From Dryococelus australis (taxonomy: Eukaryota > Arthropoda > Insecta > Phasmatodea > Phasmatidae), in contig CM056993.1 of assembly GCA_029891345.1 (NCBI GenBank), positions 273,514,900 to 273,578,899 of the forward strand: a stretch of 64,000 nucleotides of DNA, given 5' to 3'. Under the pieces are notes generated by a model. That model worked only from the letters and a program-made list of their open reading frames with translations. It was not told the DNA's origin and did not search any database. How positions within the stretch are numbered: position 1 is the first letter of the stretch; each line of letters begins with the position of its first letter. This document shows positions 13,729 through 25,833 of the stretch, one piece after another. Position numbers and translations under genes: made by a program.

Positions 13729-14348
13729 GTAAGTTATTTTCTATTATATGTAAGTTTTATATTTTTATTTTATTGGCTTCACGTCCCGTAGACAGCGGTG
13801 TCATTAGAGATGCGTACACAAGAAATCTCTACACCAATGAGGGGAGTCAGGGAAAGAATAGGCTATGCCCTTTATTAAGGGACCACGCTAGCATTTGATT
13901 GGAGTGAAACCATGTAAAGCCTAAATCAGAATGGCCGGACCGGGATACGAACCCGCATCCTCTCGAATGTGAGTCCAATGTGTTACCATTGTGCCACCTC
14001 GCTTGGCATTGACATAATTAAATTAATAATTAAAGTTGGCATCTGTTTATAATGTGGTAATTTTTTAATCGTCTAGTCCATAAATAATACAAGCAAGATA
14101 AATAATCGAGGAGAAAAAATTTGCGACCTTAAATTCGCATTTTATTATGCTGAATTTTCACATTTTCTCATTATATTGATATTACAGTACCTCACAAAGG
14201 TATCGAACTTATTTTCAAAGATGTCACTCCTCTTACGAATATTTGTTCATTTAGCAGAAATACTGCAAATCAAAATAAAAGTTATTCGTAAAATACTTGG
14301 CACTCATTTCATGAAAATAAATTGTAGTGTACGTAACATGTGTTATAG
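13729..14348 (+). other. Intron-like interval in the P-element relic
   Basis: The conserved FDEVK block is followed at once by GTAAGT (13729), and the next conserved block starts right after 'tgttatag' (14348). A SINE occupies the first half. Joining the two exons does not restore frame, so either one indel has occurred or the interval is simply inserted DNA. Confidence 0.45.
13750..14006 (-). mobile_element. tRNA-derived SINE, family A, nested in the transposase relic
   Basis: On the minus strand the head near 14000 has an A-box-like TGGCACAATGGTAACAC and a B-box-like GGTTCGTATCCC. The body carries 'gtccggccattctgattta' and ends at 'cgggacgtgaagccaataaa', followed by an A-rich tail (13750-13780). 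It shares 'tcattagagatg' and the 'aaaccatgtaaagcc' region with the copy at 5487. Confidence 0.85.
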
Positions 14349-15960
14349 GTAAACATTTGTATGAGTATGACAAAGCAGCGGATCGCATTGTGGGGCCACA
14401 CAGTCAAGCTCAAATTATAATGGCAAGAGGATTATTGTCTTCATGGAAGCAGCCTGTATACATCGATTTAGACAAAAAATTGCAGCAGATATATTGAATT
14501 CCATTATTAGTGAGCTGTATGAGTCTGGGTTTCGCACTTTGGAAAGAATTAGGTGTGTCTATTTCCAATAGTAGATTCTGTCATCCAGTATCAAACAAAT
14601 ACTTCATTTACTAATTTCCTGACGTGCCACATCTTCTCAAACTCATTAGAAATAGGTTTCTTGACGATGGTTTCTTCTGGCCCAATGAAAATGTTGCTAA
14701 CAAAAATCCAATAACGGATATAATTCAGGGTATCTCATCTTCGGAAGTGCGTTCTTGCCATAAATTATCTACACTTCATGTAGAATGTGAAAGCACTCAA
14801 AGGCAGAAAGTCAAACTTTTAGAATTAGAAAATAGAAATTAGAAAATATAGTAAACAATAGGAAGCTCTCCCGCCACTGCAGATTTCATTGATTTGGTAA
14901 AATACTGGTTTGATCTGATGAACATTTATGTTCCAAATAAGCAATATTCTGAAAAAATTCCATCCAAAAGTGCTTACGGTTTGAATGAAAAAGCACAAAG
15001 TAAGATTTTAGATTCACTCTTAGGAAATATTACTGAAATGAGATGACGCGAGAAAAAAATTACTACAGATTTTCAGAAGGGCAATTTTATATCCATATAT
15101 TCCATTAAACAGTTGTTTTCGATTTGCAACTGCAATACCCCAGCATTAAATACATTCTGACACATAGACTCAACCAAGACCTAGAAAATCTATTCTGCCA
15201 AATAAGGACGCGAGAACGGAATGACCATCCGTCTCCTATTGATGCATTAAACCAGCTGAGAATGATAATTCTCGGAAAAAGCCCAGGTATAGTTCAGAAT
15301 GAATTAAAACCAAATAGATGCTGCAAGCTGGGTCGGAAGAATACACTGTCAGCAGTGTTTTGAAAAGTGCCGATATTGTTGGAGACAGCGAAAGGCAACA
15401 TGATACTGAAGGTGACACTGATGTACTAGCTAAAATAGAACTGCTACCAGCTAGTGCAAAAAATACAGTATCAGAAGATTGCTGTATAGATGGACTCCAA
15501 TACTTAGCAGGCTGACTAGCAAAAAAATTTCACCGTGAATTCCCTGAACTGGGTAGCCATACTAACACAAAAAATTCCTTGGACATGTAATCGTGTGTAC
15601 AGCATCTATCGTATGGTGGCTTATTCGAGCCTTCGCCTTCGTTCCTGGGGATAGTTCAAGACATGGAAACTATTTTTCAAGTGTCTGGGCCCTACATTTC
15701 GCATAAAGCATAAAAGAACAAAAGAAAAAAATTTACCGCCACCATTTTGACAGAAATTAAAGATATCTCTGAAAGAATCGCGGCAAGTTTTGTAACACAA
15801 AGAATTTTCATACGAGTGAAATATCTCAATGAAGTGAGTAAATGAAATTCATCTAAAAAGGAATACTTTGAAAAACACCCAATTTTTTCTCTGTCTCTCA
15901 GAAATAAAGATGGAAAAAATTGTGCAGTGAGGCAGTAAATTCTTTCTGAACAGTGTATCG

Positions 15961-17060
15961 CTATTGACGTTATTTCATTAAAATGTTATATAATTATTGT
16001 ATACAAATCACATAGTTGATAATATAAATTGAATTTGTCAATTGTTTTTAAGTCTTGAATAGTTTATATGTTAGGCCTATATATTGCTATTCGAAATAAA
16101 TTTTTAATTTTCCAACCATTGTTAAACCTAGTATTTGTTTTCTATTGTATACATTTTACCTTCTTGTACAGAACATTTTCTTCTTCATAAGGTATTTTTA
16201 ATTTGAAAATTATTATTAAATCTTCCGTTTGTTTTCTATGTCAGAATTGTATATATTTTCACCTAGTGAACATTTTCGTGTTGTAACTAATGCATTATTA
16301 ATTTGCAGATTACTTTATGTCTTGAAAAAGTTATGTGTTAATAAAGTTAATAAAGTTATGTTTTAGGATAGTATTTTTCCATTAGAAAACGTATTCTTCA
16401 TAATGTATTTTTATTAATTTTGTAACTGTTGTGTAAGTCTTGTGTTTGTCTAGAGCGTATTACCGTCCACAATGTCTTGTTAATTTGCTAAGTCTTATAT
16501 TTGTGTGTTTCAGGATAGTATTTTGTTTTCTCGTAGAGAACATTTTTCTTGTCTATAGTATAGTTCTGATTTGCAGATTGTTTTGAGTCTTTTTGGTTGT
16601 TGCTATTTTATTTAAGAATATTGTTTTACTTCTTGTGCAAAACATTTCTTGACAAAATTTTATTTTTATTTACAAATTGCTGTAAATTTGAACGTGTTAT
16701 GTTTATAATTGTTTTAATCTTTTGCGTACAGTTAACTTTACTTTTGTAAGTTATTTTGATTTAGTAATTTAGGTATTGAATTTTCGATGTATTTAGAAAC
16801 TATTTTCTATTTTTACACAAGACTGCGCTTTGACTCATATATTTGACAGTTTAGTAGGTTGTCTTTATTTATTTTATGTACAGAACGCAGTCTGATTGAT
16901 TACGTTTTCTTGAATTAAGAACAGAAATAACAAGATCATGAAATTAAAAAAAAAATCAATTCATTTACCTTAAAACATCTGCTGTGATGCGTCAGTAGTG
17001 GGGGCGCACGGGTCCTAGATACAAAGCGATGCCACCTTTTTCGATTGACCTAATTAATTT
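15961..17060. repeat. AT-rich degenerate repeat downstream of the P-element relic
   Basis: The words 'gaacattttcttctt', 'taatttgcagatt' and 'agtcttg' recur, diverged, near 16168, 16268, 16389, 16470, 16548 and 16639, spaced about 80-120 bp apart. They may be the 3' noncoding part of the transposon. This is inference. Confidence 0.5.
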
Positions 17061-17311
17061 TATATCAAATTAATATCAAAGGGTTAATAAAATTGAAGGG
17101 GTTAGTAAAAAGAGCTAAATGTATTGAAAGGGCTAATTTTTATTGAAGGTAACCCCTCATGGATTGAAAGGGTTAATTATTATAGGGTTTGGTGCAAGAA
17201 TGTAATAAGGGCCAATTTCCTTATTTTCTTCTTTTATTTTCGTGGGAAGCTCTGGTACGTACTCACCTGTGAGCACTAGCATTCGACTGAGGGGTACGTG
17301 TAGGGAGAGGG

Positions 17312-17354
<43 letters not shown>

Positions 17355-18030
17355 CCTGTCCCTACACACATATATATATACTGTCCCTACACGTATATAT
17401 ATATATGTATATTTATATACCCTGTCCCTACACGTACCCTCAGTCGAATGCTAGTGCTCACAGGTGAGTACATACCAGAGCTTCCCACGAAAAGAAAAGA
17501 AGAAAATAAGGAAATTGGCCCTTATTACATTCTTGCACCAAACATATATATGGTGAGTTTAATGCAAGAGTGGCCTAAGTGTAATTTTTTGGGTTGGTAG
17601 TGATATTGCTTGTAGAAGGTGTTGGTACATAGACGACTTTGAAAGATAGTATTATTCAAATGGAATAACAGCATTGCAGGAGAGAATTTCAGAGTGTTTA
17701 AACGAGTTCTACATATGAATAAATTACATGCATCGAATCATAAATTTCAAATGTGCACAACTACTTGAACAAGTGCAATTATGTGACTCTCCAGGTGTCT
17801 TAAACGTAAAGAGACAAATTAGTCTACCTTGGCCAGTATACTAGCAATATAATTTACACCCCATCCCCAACACGTCACATCTCGTCTAGTGCCAAAGCTC
17901 ACAGGGTGAGGAGATACCAGAGCTCCCCACAAATTAAAGAAAGAAAATAGGAAAATTTACCCTTAGTACACTCTTGCACCAAATCCAAAAATAATAATTA
18001 ACCTTTTCTATCCATTTATCCCTCTCAATA
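17061..18030. repeat. Hairpin-forming repeat unit with terminal short repeats
   Basis: Starts with degenerate repeats of 'attgaaagggttaatt' (17080-17180). A 119-bp inverted repeat follows, with arms at 17187-17305 and 17425-17543. A diverged third copy of the right arm lies at about 17870-17985, ending 'ttgcaccaaatccaaaaat', and is followed by 'aattaacctttt-tatcc'. The outer parts mirror each other, which suggests one mobile element of ~0.9 kb with an internal near-perfect hairpin. Confidence 0.7.
17187..17543. repeat. 119-bp inverted repeat with (TA)n loop
   Basis: The left arm (17187-17305) and right arm (17425-17543) are reverse complements with about two substitutions and one single-base indel. 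The ~120-bp loop is (TA)n broken by copies of 'ctgtccctacac' near 17356, 17382 and 17423. Confidence 0.9.
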
Positions 18031-20574
18031 AAATTGAACACTTTCGATACATATAGTGGGTGGGGAATGAAGCTGATATTGCATATGGATATTCACATCT
18101 CGTAATACAGGCCATTCACTGTAGGTACAATTCACACAAACCTACCTAAGTTCATTGCCAATCAGCATGCTTGCATTCACCTAGTAAAAATACGACAGAA
18201 AACATATAATTTAAGTCTAGTAATAGGACATAGTTCAATATTAATAATAGTGTTTTACAAAAAGAGTTATTGTCCATTTTATATAAGTGGGGTAAAATCT
18301 GACAATGTGTCCAACCTACACTCTATGTAAACAGTAAATGCCCTCGTTCGTACAGTATTGTATCAACTGATGAACTACTGCAGGATCCATGTTGTTAAGT
18401 TGACAAATTTTATGTTGGCTTTGGAAGAAAATAGTTCTCAGAATTAAAAGTTGTAATTTAAATTCTTAACTATACTTACAACATTGATGGTTTAAATTTA
18501 AATTGCGTTTTTAAAGCAATATTACATTTTCTTGGCTATTATTTACTGGACTTTAAAAACAAGTTTAGCATTTATGACCGAGTATGTCGACACATACGAA
18601 CAGTAAATGTTTCCAGCCAATAGCTAGCCATGTTTAGGTTTCCAGTTTTCAGCCCGGTGAACGGCCATTGGGATGTGCTTTTTTCTTATCTCGTTTACTA
18701 TACGAATATGTTGTTAGTGTTTTCGAAATATTTAATCAGTAGTTAATAATTTCTTTATTTGTTATTTTTAAGCATAGTTGGTTGTAGGTACCGTTGTGCA
18801 TTTTCTTGAGTGAAATGTAACATTATCTGCATGTGTTTACCACGTCCCGTCCACCATTTCCCTTACCGCCTTCCACAATGAAGTGACACCAATATAATTT
18901 ACGTTTGTTTATATCAGGAAAAGTGTGCAGTGTAAAATGCTTATATAAAAAAATGTAACCAGCTGGGCAATGACCTCTGTGCACATATATTTAGAGGCCT
19001 TACCACAATGCCAGCTATAAAAAGTCATTACATGCACATGTACAATCAAAGTAAATAATGTCAGAGGTGGAGGTCATGGCTATAGCAAGCCTAAATAAAG
19101 ATACACTTACTAATGAATTAACACCAGACATTCAATTTGGAAGATGCTAAGCAAAACGTAATTTAGAAAAAAAACATTAAAGCTACAACATCCCCACACA
19201 ATTTAAGCACACTCAATCAACTTTACAATGTACTACCAAACCCTAATGTGTTAATATAAAATGAATCCATGACCTCCGTAACTCACTGTATGATATCCCT
19301 TGACATAAATAATTAATATACTAGAATTCTGAAGGAAATAATAAAAATTACCGCACCAATTCTATCACCATACAGGTTCAAGTCGCCTAGCCTCAGATTC
19401 CCGAACCGTAAAATATCATGTGCATGGCCTTCCACTATGTGCTTAAAGGTATTGGCTGGAGAGAAGAAGTGAAGTGAGCACTGGCCAACTGACAAACAAA
19501 GCTCCTTCGCCTTCGTTAATTAAAAATTTGTGACGTACACTGAGAGGCGAATAAAGGTGGTAGAAAGGAAAGGAGAAGAGTAGGGTACATCGAGATTCCA
19601 AGAAAAAATGTTCCAGCCAGCCTACAAAGGACTACGAAATAGTAACTTTCAACCAGTTACTTTAATTGGTCTGACCTATTCACTATAATTTTCCGTGTCA
19701 TGCCAAGCTCAGTAGCAAATATGTTGCCTTTGAAAAATGATCTGTGCATAGTTTCATGAACATTGTATTGCTGTCAAAAGTACACTTACTGCCCAGTAGC
19801 CCATATTTTATCATATTCTGCCACGGCCAGTCGTAAAAACAGTAATTTAAAAAAAATGTGTATATGTTTCAAGACAAGACAAAATGCTGAAAGTAAAGTT
19901 TTTTTCCCTTGATTAATGCATGCATGTTAAAGTATGTTGTATGTCACAAAATTACTCTGCTCAGTATAAATTATTATTTTAATTAAAATTGTATGTTGAC
20001 AAGTCCCCAGATGTTACTTAATAAACTGCAATTTAAATTTTCCCGTGGTTAGCATTTACCAGATTATGATTTGGCTCTGTGAAATATATTTGTATTGTAT
20101 GGACCAAATGTTTTTTCCTTGTTTTCCATTTACGATAATTTTTATAATTTTGTATTTTCGACTGCAAATGTGTTTTAAGGTGGAGCGCTAGTAACAGTTT
20201 TTACGGTCGATCTCGATGAAATTTCGTTCACTACTTTGTTAAGCTATTGTTGTTATGTATACCTGATTCTGTTTTTTTTTTTTTAATTTAGTGGAGATAT
20301 TTAATAATCGATTTCATTAATCTGTCTCTTCATAATACTAGACCTGTTGAAAATATGTGTACGAGGTTTTGCTCATGTGAACATACAACCTTCTGCTTTG
20401 TTCTGATGAAATTTGGTTTACATAAGTAGAATATTTCTGTTATTAAATAATATTTATTTGCACCTCTGCATAAGGTCAATGTGCAGACTTCGGAGAAATT
20501 GTCTTCTATAGATTATACAATACTCGGATACAGATAAAAATAGGACACGCTACATTAAAATCATTGTGCTAGCA
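18031..20574. other. AT-rich intergenic DNA, nothing recognised
   Basis: No coding, RNA or repeat structure could be supported. A 'gatgaaatttcg' word near 20215, followed by 'gatgaaatttggttta' near 20406, hints at old retroposon tails. Confidence 0.5.
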
Positions 20575-20905
20575 TTCACATCTCGATAAAGGACACACTA
20601 ATGTCTCCTGATGACAGCAGTCTAATAGTGTTCCAGCCACTATGGTAGTTTCGAGACCCTCGTCCTATTACCAGTTCTTTTGGAAATCGATGGAACTACT
20701 GGCGGAATCCATTTTCACTGTGGATACGATAATCAACTTCACATCTGTGCAAGGGACACACTAATGTCTCCTGATGACAGCAGTCTAATAGTGTTCCAGC
20801 CACTGCAGTAGTTTCGAGACCCTATTCCTGTTACCTATCTTGTTGGAGATCGTTCGGACTACTGGCGGATTTCATCTTCACCGTGGGCACTATGGTTTGG
20901 GGTCA
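20575..20905. repeat. 163-bp tandem duplication
   Basis: 'ggacacactaatgtctcctg' occurs at 20591 and again at 20754. The copies share the following 'atgacagcagtctaatagtg', 'ttccagccact' and 'gtagtttcgagaccct' blocks, and 'actggcgga-t-cat-ttcac-gtgg'. A fading third start follows the second copy. Confidence 0.85.
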
Positions 20906-22129
20906 ATTTGCATCTACTGTAGGTACCCATTTGCTCAGGGATGCCGTCGCCGATTTGTAATCATTGCCGAAGCTCAGAGCGGGGGTGGTACGATCCCTTG
21001 TGAGGGATCTTGGCCACCCAGACGATTTTCATTTGTTGTGAGGCAGTCAGGAGAGCTACACCCACCCCCACCCCCTCCCATCACACCCAACAAAAAATTT
21101 TTTTAAGCTAAGCTCATTCAGTTTTTAGAGCTTGCTGATTTGCCCCAGCAAGCTATGGTCCAAATGCTGTTTAATTTTACCTCCCTTTTACCTGCCTGTA
21201 CAGTAAAAAGGGTGGCGGTGAAGTTACATAATTGATTCTACTCGGAATGAAGAAATCCAGCACTTTTGGGCTGTCGCGAATCCCCGCGAAGCGACTATTG
21301 ACAGTTTGGTAAGAGAGGCAGAGTTTAAAACCAAAAGAATGTAAATAATACGATTAAGTGTTGCATTCCCAGAATGGAATGGTGTAGGTTCTGTTATCTG
21401 CCATCTGTCCAAGTTCGCTAATGGCAAGCGCTAATGTCATTTTGAGGTTGAGGGATGGAGAACAGGTACAAGTTTTCCCGCACTGCCCCCCCCCCCCCCC
21501 CCGGCTCTTCACCACCATGGCAGACACTCTGGGGCACATGCTTCGATGCTGCTGCTATCTAGCGGAAGATAGCTGAACTACTTGCAGGTAAATCCAGACA
21601 TCGGTGTCTCATCAACAATATCCTAGCTAGCACTCCACCTTAAGGTATTGTATTGCAATTTGGATGTGTTTGTTGCAAGAGAAGAGAGTTGTGATACAGT
21701 ATGTTTCAACACTGGAATTTTATTCGTAAGTATGCCATGTAATTGCCTTTGGACAGGGTAGTCATATTTTTGTGTCCTGTGACAGTTATCGATTATTTCC
21801 TGAGTATTTGTATATAATAGATTAGAGCTCTTGTACTTCAAATGTTGTACAATGTGTTTTAATGTCGTTTCTTGGGGGTCAGGGTCATATTTTGTATATC
21901 ATATTTCTTATCTCGAATAATGCACATCACTAACTGCTATGAGATGGCTAAATGCAATACTTACAAACTCCAGTGTTGATATGTGATATACTATCCTTGA
22001 GTAACCACAGTTCACATCTATCCTGCAAAAATTGTATGTGTAAGAATTGCACCGCGAACACACATACAGCGGCTATCCCAATACTTCTTTCTCATCCTCA
22101 TTTAAATTAGGTCCTTCTAGGTATTAATT
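20906..22129. other. Intergenic DNA
   Basis: Contains a poly-C run at 21485-21502. No gene is recognised. Confidence 0.5.
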
Positions 22130-24400
22130 TAAAGAATGGTAACCTTCCATTTTGGCAGACCCAAAAAATACCAGTCGCACCCTTGTTATCGTGCTTGATT
22201 CTTTGACAACTGGCCTATGTGGTAATTAATGTCCAACATTTACGTCCTTTGCCTCTTCTGGAATTCCTTCATTCAACCAACTTTCCAGAATAAGATTATA
22301 GTCATTGAAAATACACATATTCATTTTGAGGTTCTTGGCTGTGAGACTCACTCGACTCAAGGCCAGTTCATGGTTGGTGGGCAGACCTACCACATTTTAT
22401 TTCCAAAGTAGTTAGACTTTGTACCTTGTACCATCAAAAATAACATTATTCTTGAAGTGTTCTAGTACTGCCCAAATTCTTCTTTTGTATATTTATTCTG
22501 CTGGGTCACAGATTCCTGTGATTACATTTATCATTACAGATTACATATATTAGTAATATATGTTTGTGTGATGCTATAAAGGTCAAAGAGGTGGCAATGT
22601 TAGAACTCAGGGTGAAGTACCTTCCGTTGTCTCTGACACTTACCCGTCACTGTCCATCCGAAAACAGTTTCCATCACTGCACGATCTGATGATAATATCT
22701 CCCTCCTACCAGTCCACAATTTACCTGCAATATCTATATCTGCTTCCATTAAAATTTTGACAGTTGTGTCAGAATCCCTTGCTAGCTGAATCTTGTGATT
22801 CCGAAACTCGTCAACCATGATGTGATCAACGGTCAAGGATGGGATGGTGGCAGCAATGATCTTTTGATGGAGAGTTTCAAAAGAGCATGCAGTCACGACT
22901 TAAACTCACAAGTCGAACCTGGAAACATTTATATTTTGTTAAGTCAGTTGAGCTACTTCCGAAAAGCAAGTGCACAATACTCTCTTCTCGTAATGACTTG
23001 AACCCAATTTCTTCCCCTAGATTTTGACTAATGTAAGAGCACTGAGACCCATTGTAAATCGATGCCCTTGCTTTTTTTACACGATTGCCATTGCGAATAT
23101 ACACTACAAAAGTCTGTAAAAATAATTGACTGTTACAATGTGCAGTTAAGTTAGTGGCAGTTGGAGTCATAAGTGATTCATCTACAGTTTCCATTTTCAA
23201 CCCTTTCTTTAGCTTCATCTCAGGTGGGCATTTCTCATTCAATTTATGGCATAGTAATGGCATATGCCTACTTTCACAATTTATACATTTAGCCCTGCAT
23301 CATTGAGCAGAATGGCCAACTTTAGTAGATGTAAAACACCTTTTCATATTAGATAAGATTTGTTTTCTTTTATTCAGGCTTATATTTTGAGCTTTAAAAC
23401 ATTCACTAGAGCTATGGTTATTTTCTCTGCAATATACACACTAATTACTTCTTGAAACCATCTCTACATTACCGAGGGCACATGCAGTAGGTTTATGCCC
23501 CTCTCCTTTACATTCCACATCTTTTTTGGCAAATTTAAGGTTATCTCTCACTGGTTTCGAATGGATTAGGATAACATGCTCTTTCCCTTCTAATTTACCT
23601 TTCAGGAAAACCACAAGGCCCTCCATCTGTTCCTTCAAAGTCTTGGCCTGAATACTATTAGACCTTTGCCAAGTTTTAACAATCTATACAGGTAAACAAG
23701 ATTCAATTAGTGGGAAAAATAATGGCAGTATAATTACCTGCAACTACTCCTAACGATTCCAGTGATATCGGTTGGGTCACAAGTCTATTATACAATGTAG
23801 ACAACTTCATTCCCTGATTATTAACCACAAACTTCAACAACTCTCTAGTATAGTATTCTATAAGGTGTTCTTTATGTCCAAACCTTTCTTGTAGTACCTA
23901 GAGAGCCTTTTTGTAATTGTCGCCTGATGGAGGAAAGTTCTCTACAATACTACGAGCCCGAGACCCTATAGAGTTAGCCTGTATTAAATTCTCAAACTTC
24001 TCCCCGTCACAGAGTGTATTATCTGAATCAATTTCTAGAATTGTGACCAAAAGGAAATCCGACCTGATATCTCGCCATCATACTTAATTGACTCTGACTT
24101 AGGCAAACGTAAAGCATTTTAACTCTGTTTATTGACTATGTTTTCAGTAACAATGGGTCTTTCACTATTAATGTTATTGAATCGAGCTCTCAACTCATAG
24201 TATTTTAAATTTTACTTATCTACTTTCTCCAACTCCTTAATCAGGTTATCTTCATTTCCTTGTTCGTCTATGAGCAGAGTATCGTATATTTCTTGATCCA
24301 AACTCCGGCTATTTTTCATCTAACAAGTCACAAACTTGTTGCAAGATTTAGAAAAAATTGTGCGCAATGCCGATAGTTCTCTAACAATCGCGGTACTCAC
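22130..24400 (-). pseudogene. BEL/Pao LTR retrotransposon gag-pol relic
   Basis: Read on the minus strand from about 24340: a gag start region SLDQEIYDTLLIDEQ, then the DUF1759-like part with LPKSESIKYDGEI and LLKFVVNNQGMKLSTLYNRL (23760-24100). Two zinc knuckles follow, CVYCRENNHSSSEC and a second decayed CCHC ending HMPLLCHK (23240-23445). The aspartic-protease region reads ASIYNGSQCSYIS near 23050, where the family has Asp at the Tyr position, so the enzyme is dead. Next comes VMETVFGWTVTGKC (about 22640) and then the start of the pol/RT segment: LEHFKNNVIFDGTRYKV, VVGLPTNHELALSRVSL, and HRPVVKESSTITRVRLVF (22150-22480). The catalytic RT core, RNase H and integrase are absent. Stops and frameshifts interrupt every module. 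Domain order and wording fit BEL/Pao rather than Gypsy or Copia. Confidence 0.88.
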
Positions 24401-24446
24401 TTTGATCAAATTAGACGCAATTTTTTCAGTGTAACATTGAAAAAAC

Positions 24447-24612
24447 ACAATAAATTTTTCACTATATAATTTTCACGACAAACGACAACATTACTACGTC
24501 TGACGAGTATAAAAAATACACGACCCAAAGAGTCCATGATACAGAGGTGACATAAAACAATTATTAATTCTCGTACAGAATATAGCACTAAAATCTACCA
24601 CCACAGTCCTGT
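24447..24612 (-). mobile_element. Presumed leader/LTR segment of the BEL/Pao relic
   Basis: Directly upstream, in minus orientation, of the gag start region. It repeats the sequence at 12605-12765, including 'acgacaaacgacaacattac' and 'agagtccatgatacag'. Position and repetition suggest LTR or 5' untranslated sequence. A matching downstream LTR is not present near 22130. Confidence 0.6.
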
Positions 24613-25401
24613 AACTGGCAGTCAACATTTAAATTCTGCCTTTCGCAAAGAAGTGCAGTGAGCTGAAATTTTATAAAATGACCATTAGTCAATAGCGTCT
24701 ATGATTTATGGCAGGCCTTTTCGGAGACAGTATTCAAAAGAATGAGAAACCTCCTCCAACAACATTTAGTTTCCCTTCCATACTCTCTCACATTTTGGAA
24801 TCTTGTACTCTATGTCGACCCCTTTTAGCGATTAATGGGAAAAGGCTCCTCCAACTGCCCCCTCCCCTTTTTTTAGTCAGTGTCACAATAAAATATTGTT
24901 CGCCACTTATTATTAGCCCAGTTGACTAAGTTTATGCTTTGACGACCAATAACATAATCCGAAACATACTGACCGCTATGTTTTTTCCCCCCTTTTGGAG
25001 GCACACATGTAGCGTTTACTTACGGTCGTAACGCATTATAAATAATAGAATCGGTGATTGCAGAGAGCAACTAAGTAAGTTTTAGTCATTTTTCGCTTAT
25101 TTACAGAATTACACAATTTAACCAGAGATACATCGTTTGGTGGTGAAGAGAACCAAGTCAAGTATACCTTTCAATGAGAAACAGCGAGGCAATTGAATTT
25201 GTGTTTCGGTATGAGAGAAATGTATCGTCACTCACTTCATAGTCCATTCATGGTTATTGCTATGATCATACTTTTCTTCAGACTATTCCTCGGCCTCATG
25301 CAGACAAATCTTGACCAAGTCTAGAAAATTACATCAAAGGGACAACGCACCGTATTCGTAAACACTCAGTTTCATAATACTTTGCACGACAACTATTTCT
25401 T
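24613..25401. other. Intergenic DNA
   Basis: No gene or repeat recognised. Confidence 0.5.
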
Positions 25402-25833
25402 ACTAGATACTGTTCACGTTAAAATGAGCACTTTTGAAAGCCCTGCTTAAGACCTACTTGTATACACGTTGTGTGTTCTTCCGCCTTATGTAAAATGAAC
25501 ATTGCCATGGGCCTCATAACTTTATTCATGCGTTGGTCAAGTGTAACTGTGAAATTATTAGAAAAGTAAACATTTTATAAATTTGGTAATTTTTACACAC
25601 TGATGCATTAAAAGAGAGAAAGAGAAATAAAAAAAATGCAAATTATCACGTATGGTTACCTAATACTTTTTATTCGACGTTAAGATATGGAGGAAATACT
25701 TTCCATCTATCATTACCAACTTTACTGGGCGCATGCCACTCAGTGAGCCCGTTGAAGTATATGCAGGCCTGGGCAGTGACTTTTTCCTAAGGTTGATTTA
25801 AAAAGTGCTCACTTTATCGTGAATAGCCTATAG
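25402..25833 (+). mobile_element. Non-autonomous TIR element, long form (copy 2)
   Basis: The left end 'actgttcacgttaaaatgag' and the right end 'ctcactttatcgtgaatagc' are inverted relatives of the family TIR. The interior words 'agccctgcttaagacctac', 'ttattcatgcgt' and 'atgccactcagtgagcccg' recur in the copies at 40183, 53486 and 61297. Confidence 0.85.

Larger units (their letters stand above)
12902..15960 (+). pseudogene. P-element-like (THAP9-like) transposase, broken
   Basis: A decayed DNA transposase in several frames. At 12902-13040, after a splice-acceptor-like 'cccttcag', is the second half of a THAP DNA-binding domain: R-KQWIHSCRRDGYWN, then WSEHF and DDYEHGLG. A coiled-coil-like Lys/Glu-rich stretch follows (13090-13450). 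Next come SIN/RQGILRDVLKFMKID and LLFDEVKV (about 13620-13735), the usual site of a catalytic Asp. After an intron-like gap come EYDKAADRIVGPHS and IMARGLLSSWKQPVYIDF (14350-14470). Then LLKLIRNRFLDDGFF (14630) and HRLNQDLENLFCQIR with NDHPSPIDALNQLR (15120-15280), the conserved C-terminal P-element block. The tail includes FHREFPELGS and VKYLNEVSK (15530-15840). Stops and frameshifts occur throughout, e.g. near 13055, 13215 and 14840. The THAP zinc-binding N-terminal exon is not seen, and no terminal inverted repeats were identified. Confidence 0.9.

Noticed and set aside
17157..17600. Frames with repeated Tyr-Ile across 17.2-17.6 kb
   Set aside because: They are translations of (TA)n and of the inverted arms.
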